The notes beneath the pieces are model-generated. The model was not told where the DNA came from and searched no databases. It saw only the letters and a program-made list of their open reading frames with translations. This document shows, in pieces, positions 22,969 to 25,487 of a stretch of 25,487 nucleotides of DNA. A program made the position numbers and the translations under genes. The first letter of the stretch is position 1. Every line of letters starts with the position of its first letter. Source of the DNA: DIGJ01 sp036658435 (GTDB taxonomy: Bacteria > Bacillota > Clostridia > Lachnospirales > Lachnospiraceae); assembly GCA_036658435.1 (NCBI GenBank), contig JAVXEO010000031.1, forward strand, positions 1 through 25,487, read 5' to 3'.

Positions 22969-23730
22969 TTATGGACGTAAGCCACCGCCACCCTGTAACT
23001 GAATGGTTTCTCCTGTAATGTAGTTCGCTTCTGAAGAAGCTAAGAATACGCAAACACGTCCGATATCTTTTTCGGAATCGGCAAAACGACGTAGAGGAAT
23101 GTCTTTGATGGTTTGATCGTAAAGTTTTGGATACTCATCACGCCATTTTTCCAGTCCAGGTGTCATAGCCAATGGACATAAAACATTAACAGTAATGTTA
23201 TGCTGACCCCATTCGGTTGCAGCTACACGAGAAAGACCACGAATACCTTCTTTTGCTGCAGCATAAGAGGATTGCCCATTTCTTCCCGCAAGTCCGGCAC
23301 CGGAAGCAAAATTAATAATGTGTCCCTTACTTTCCTTTAGATAAGGGAAAGCTTCTCTCATATAAAAGAAAGTTGCATAAAGTCCTGTCTGAATGGCAAG
23401 GTCAAAATCTTCTTTGGTATGATCTTCCAACATAACTCCGGACTTTGAAGCCTGTGCATTGTTAATCAGGCAGTCTAAATGCCCAAAATGTTCTATGGTT
23501 TTCTTTATTACACCACGTACCGCTTCTTCATCTTCACCTGCAGCAGTACAGAATATAATATCCGTACCATATTTTCCTTCAATTTCTTCTGCCGCATCAA
23601 TTAATGTGCTGGCAGTACGACCGGTAATACAAATGGAAGCACCTGCTTCTGCAAAAGCACAAGCAATACCATAACCAATTCCTTTTCCTCCACCGGTAAT
23701 TAAAACAACTTTTCCATCTAAACGTTCCAT
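22969..23730 (-). CDS. Short-chain dehydrogenase/reductase (SDR family)
   Basis: ATG 23730 has AAAGGA twelve bases upstream; a TTG seven codons earlier overlaps that site and is rejected. The 253-residue product has the classical SDR cofactor motif TGGGKGIG (12-19), NNA (90-92), Ser143, and YxxxK as Tyr156/Lys160. The GRT after the second strand (37-39) suggests NADP(H), because a basic residue replaces the acidic NAD-type residue; this is tentative. The usual catalytic Asn region reads QTGLYATFF near 114-122, with no Asn. The substrate is unknown; 2,4-dienoyl-CoA reductase-like and hydroxysteroid dehydrogenase-like roles are both possible. It is convergent with rnf and divergent from the MATE gene. 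Confidence 0.9.
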   Translation of the reverse strand: MERLDGKVVLITGGGKGIGYGIACAFAEAGASICITGRTASTLIDAAEEIEGKYGTDIIFCTAAGEDEEAVRGVIKKTIEHFGHLDCLINNAQASKSGVMLEDHTKEDFDLAIQTGLYATFFYMREAFPYLKESKGHIINFASGAGLAGRNGQSSYAAAKEGIRGLSRVAATEWGQHNITVNVLCPLAMTPGLEKWRDEYPKLYDQTIKDIPLRRFADSEKDIGRVCVFLASSEANYITGETIQLQGGGGLRP

Positions 23731-23795
23731 ATTAATACCATATCCTTTCAAGATTTAAAATATTGTGTTAAAAAATTCACAAAACCATTTCTTTG

Positions 23796-23824
23796 AGTAT
23801 ACCCTTTTTTGAAAAATATGTCAA
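23796..23824 (-). promoter_or_regulatory. Promoter of the SDR gene
   Basis: On the minus strand a perfect TTGACA (23819-23824), 17 bp, and TATACT (23796-23801), 66 bp upstream of the SDR start. Confidence 0.8.
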
Positions 23825-23830
23825 TAAAAT

Positions 23831-23866
23831 TAAAATTGGTTGTATAAAAATAAAATTGGTTATATA
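23831..23866 (+). repeat. Tandem 16-bp direct repeat between divergent promoters
   Basis: TAAAATTGGTTGTATA (23831-23846) and TAAAATTGGTTATATA (23851-23866) differ at one base and are spaced 20 bp start to start, about two helical turns. They lie just upstream of both the MATE and SDR -35 boxes, a typical place for a regulator binding site. The regulator is unknown. Confidence 0.6.
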
Positions 23867-23879
23867 TAAGTATAAATAT

Positions 23880-23908
23880 TTGATTCTTCCCTTTTTTTAT
23901 GATATTCT
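23880..23908 (+). promoter_or_regulatory. Candidate promoter of the MATE transporter gene
   Basis: TTGATT (23880-23885), 17 bp, TATTCT (23903-23908) with an extended -10 TG at 23900-23901. Confidence 0.5.
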
Positions 23909-23943
23909 AGGGAGAGCAACTATACTATAGAAGAAGGAATAAT

Positions 23944-23976
23944 ATGTGGAAAAATGAAAAAGTTAATTGGAGATAA
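23944..23976 (+). CDS. Possible 10-codon leader ORF overlapping the MATE start
   Basis: ATG 23944 has AAGGA at ideal spacing (five bases) and encodes MWKNEKVNWR before a TAA inside the transporter gene. The transporter ATG at 23954, in another frame, is 15 bases from the same ribosome site. This could be chance in A-rich sequence, or a leader that tunes transporter translation. Confidence 0.25.
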   Translation: MWKNEKVNWR

Positions 23977-25336
23977 GAAATTTTATCTTATGGTACTAAG
24001 CGTTGCGGTGCCCATTATGATACAAAATGGAATTACAAATTTTGTGGGTCTATTGGATAATATTATGGTGGGACAGGTTGGAACGGAGCAGATGACCGGA
24101 GTCGCCATTGCAAATCAGCTGATGTTTGTTTTTAATATTTGCATTTTTGGTGGAATATCCGGTGCTAGTATTTTTGGAACGCAGTTTTTTGGAAATGGTA
24201 ATTTTGAGGGTCTACGAAATACCTTTCGCTTTAAAATTATATTATGTACGGTATTTGTAATCGTTGGAATGATTATTTTCGGCTATGGTGGCGGTAGCCT
24301 GATACAACTGTATTTACATGAAGGAAGCGATGTAGGAAACATTAGCCTGACTTTAAGATATGGAAAAGAATATATGTGGATTATGCTGATTGGAATGCTG
24401 CCCTATGCTGCATCTCAAGTATATTCAAGTACCCTCCGGGAAACAGGGGAGACGATGCTTCCCATGAATGCAGGAATTGCAGCGGTGGCAGTAAACTTAG
24501 TATTTAATTATATTTTAATCTTTGGTAAATTTGGAGCACCGGTTTTGGGAGTACAGGGAGCCGCCATTGCAACGGTAATTTCAAGATATGTGGAGGCAGC
24601 CATTATACTTATATGGACACACAAGCATAAAGAAAAGAATACATTTGTTATAGGAGTTTACAAAACACTGAAAATTCCGGGAAATTTGATCAAGCATATT
24701 TTCTTAAGAGGAATGCCTCTTATGGTAAACGAAGCACTTTGGGCATGCGGAATGGCAATTATGGTACAGTGCTATTCGGTAAGGGGATTGTCCGTTGTAG
24801 CAAGTATGAACATTTCTTCTACAATTTCCAACCTATTTAACGTAGTATTTTTAGCTTTGGGTGGAGCCATTTCCATTATTGTGGGACAACTTTTGGGAGC
24901 GGATAAAATGGAAGAGGCAAAGGATGTGGATCGTAAACTTATTTTTTTCACCGTGATGAGCTGTCTGGGAATCGGACTGCTGATGGCTGTGATTGCCCCA
25001 TTTTTTCCGGAAATGTATAAAACAACGAAAGAGGTAAAGGAATTGGCAACTTCTTTTATTGTAATTTCAGCATTGTGTATGCCTTTATATGGTTTTGCCC
25101 ATGCCACTTATTTTACCTTACGTTCCGGTGGAAAAACCGTGATTACTTTTATATTCGACGGGGGCTTTGTTTGGATGGCCAGTATTCCTTTGGCATATTG
25201 CCTGACACACTTTACAGATCTTAATATTGTATTTATTTTTCTGTGCTGTCAGTTAATTGAAATATTAAAGTGTGGGATAGGCTATATATTAGTAAAAAAA
25301 GGGGTATGGATTCATAATATTGTAGTGGAAGATTAA
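23954..25336 (+). CDS. MATE-family multidrug/Na+ efflux transporter
   Basis: The 460-residue protein has twelve membrane segments in two related halves. The first half starts with VLSVAVPIMIQNGITNFVGLLDNIMVGQ, the MATE signature with its Asp in TM1, and the second with RGMPLMVNEALWACG near residue 252. It should export organic cations or drugs by Na+ or H+ antiport; the substrate is unknown. Length is normal for the DinF/NorM-like group. The start has no closer in-frame alternative, and its ribosome site is unusually far away (15 bases). It is divergent from the SDR gene, sharing a 220-bp regulatory region. No terminator is visible after the stop. Confidence 0.92.
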   Translation: MKKLIGDKKFYLMVLSVAVPIMIQNGITNFVGLLDNIMVGQVGTEQMTGVAIANQLMFVFNICIFGGISGASIFGTQFFGNGNFEGLRNTFRFKIILCTVFVIVGMIIFGYGGGSLIQLYLHEGSDVGNISLTLRYGKEYMWIMLIGMLPYAASQVYSSTLRETGETMLPMNAGIAAVAVNLVFNYILIFGKFGAPVLGVQGAAIATVISRYVEAAIILIWTHKHKEKNTFVIGVYKTLKIPGNLIKHIFLRGMPLMVNEALWACGMAIMVQCYSVRGLSVVASMNISSTISNLFNVVFLALGGAISIIVGQLLGADKMEEAKDVDRKLIFFTVMSCLGIGLLMAVIAPFFPEMYKTTKEVKELATSFIVISALCMPLYGFAHATYFTLRSGGKTVITFIFDGGFVWMASIPLAYCLTHFTDLNIVFIFLCCQLIEILKCGIGYILVKKGVWIHNIVVED

Positions 25337-25446
25337 AAAAGGTTCATAATTCGGAGCGTAAAAAGTAAACAAAAGTTGACGAATAAAGAAATAAAGAGTG
25401 AAATTTTAATATGAAATATATACTGGTATGTTAAAATTATCCACTG

Positions 25447-25487
25447 TGTCGTAAAACCCCTTGCTTTAGCTATGGGGATATAAGACA
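25447..25487 (+). mobile_element. Hairpin resembling an IS200/IS605-type element end, cut by window edge
   Basis: The last 41 bases have nested symmetry: TGTC-N6-CCCC-N13-GGGG-N6-GACA, with an inner GC-TTTA-GC. Imperfect short hairpins with a C-run/G-run stem and unpaired bases are what TnpA-Y1 (IS200/IS605) elements carry at their ends. No transposase is visible inside the window, so the call rests on shape and remembered similarity. Confidence 0.4.

Noticed and set aside
23831..23866. CRISPR-like repeat array
   Set aside because: Only two short A/T-rich units with a 4-bp separation and no spacers.

Overview
The window looks like a low-G+C, anaerobic Firmicute of the Clostridia, most likely Lachnospiraceae. 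The reasons are A/T-rich codon use, strong AGGAGG ribosome sites, an rnfCDGEAB operon in the clostridial order, a HydF maturase for [FeFe] hydrogenase, and a TraX/patatin/cyclotransferase assortment. The placement is inference from gene content; no rRNA or other marker is present.

Layout. (1) 1-2500, minus strand: the N-terminal half of a Y-family DNA polymerase cut by the window edge, then a GntR regulator, ABC ATPase and ABC-2 permease operon with a clear promoter and operator dyad. (2) 2620-10454, plus strand: a complete Wadjet SMC-like defence operon in the order jetD-jetA-jetB-jetC, with overlapping or nearly touching genes. (3) 10477-11870: a textbook promoter, a fluoride riboswitch with a terminator expression platform, a dispersed-repeat copy, and a CPA-type cation/proton antiporter that the riboswitch should switch on. 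(4) 11957-14719: small metabolic or unassigned genes (a deoxyribosyltransferase-fold protein, patatin-like lipase, TraX-family membrane protein, gamma-glutamylcyclotransferase-like protein). (5) 14740-17499: an NCS2 xanthine/uracil permease and hydF. (6) 17525-22880: the complete Rnf ferredoxin:NAD+ oxidoreductase operon rnfCDGEAB, ending at a perfect 20-bp-stem terminator that works in both directions. (7) 22876-25336: a second repeat copy, a minus-strand SDR oxidoreductase and a divergent MATE efflux transporter. (8) At the right edge, a symmetric hairpin resembling an IS200/IS605-type end.

The functional themes are defence (Wadjet), fluoride resistance, and ferredoxin-linked energy conservation (Rnf with hydrogenase maturation). 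The most useful non-gene findings are the fluoride riboswitch, a two-copy intergenic repeat that in both places begins in the T-tract of an intrinsic terminator, and an assembly fault in rnfE. In rnfE, a 10-N gap is followed by an error-rich second copy of the gene's own 3' end; removing exactly 125 nt restores the reading frame. I found no tRNA, rRNA or CRISPR array, and no clearly unprecedented multi-gene system.
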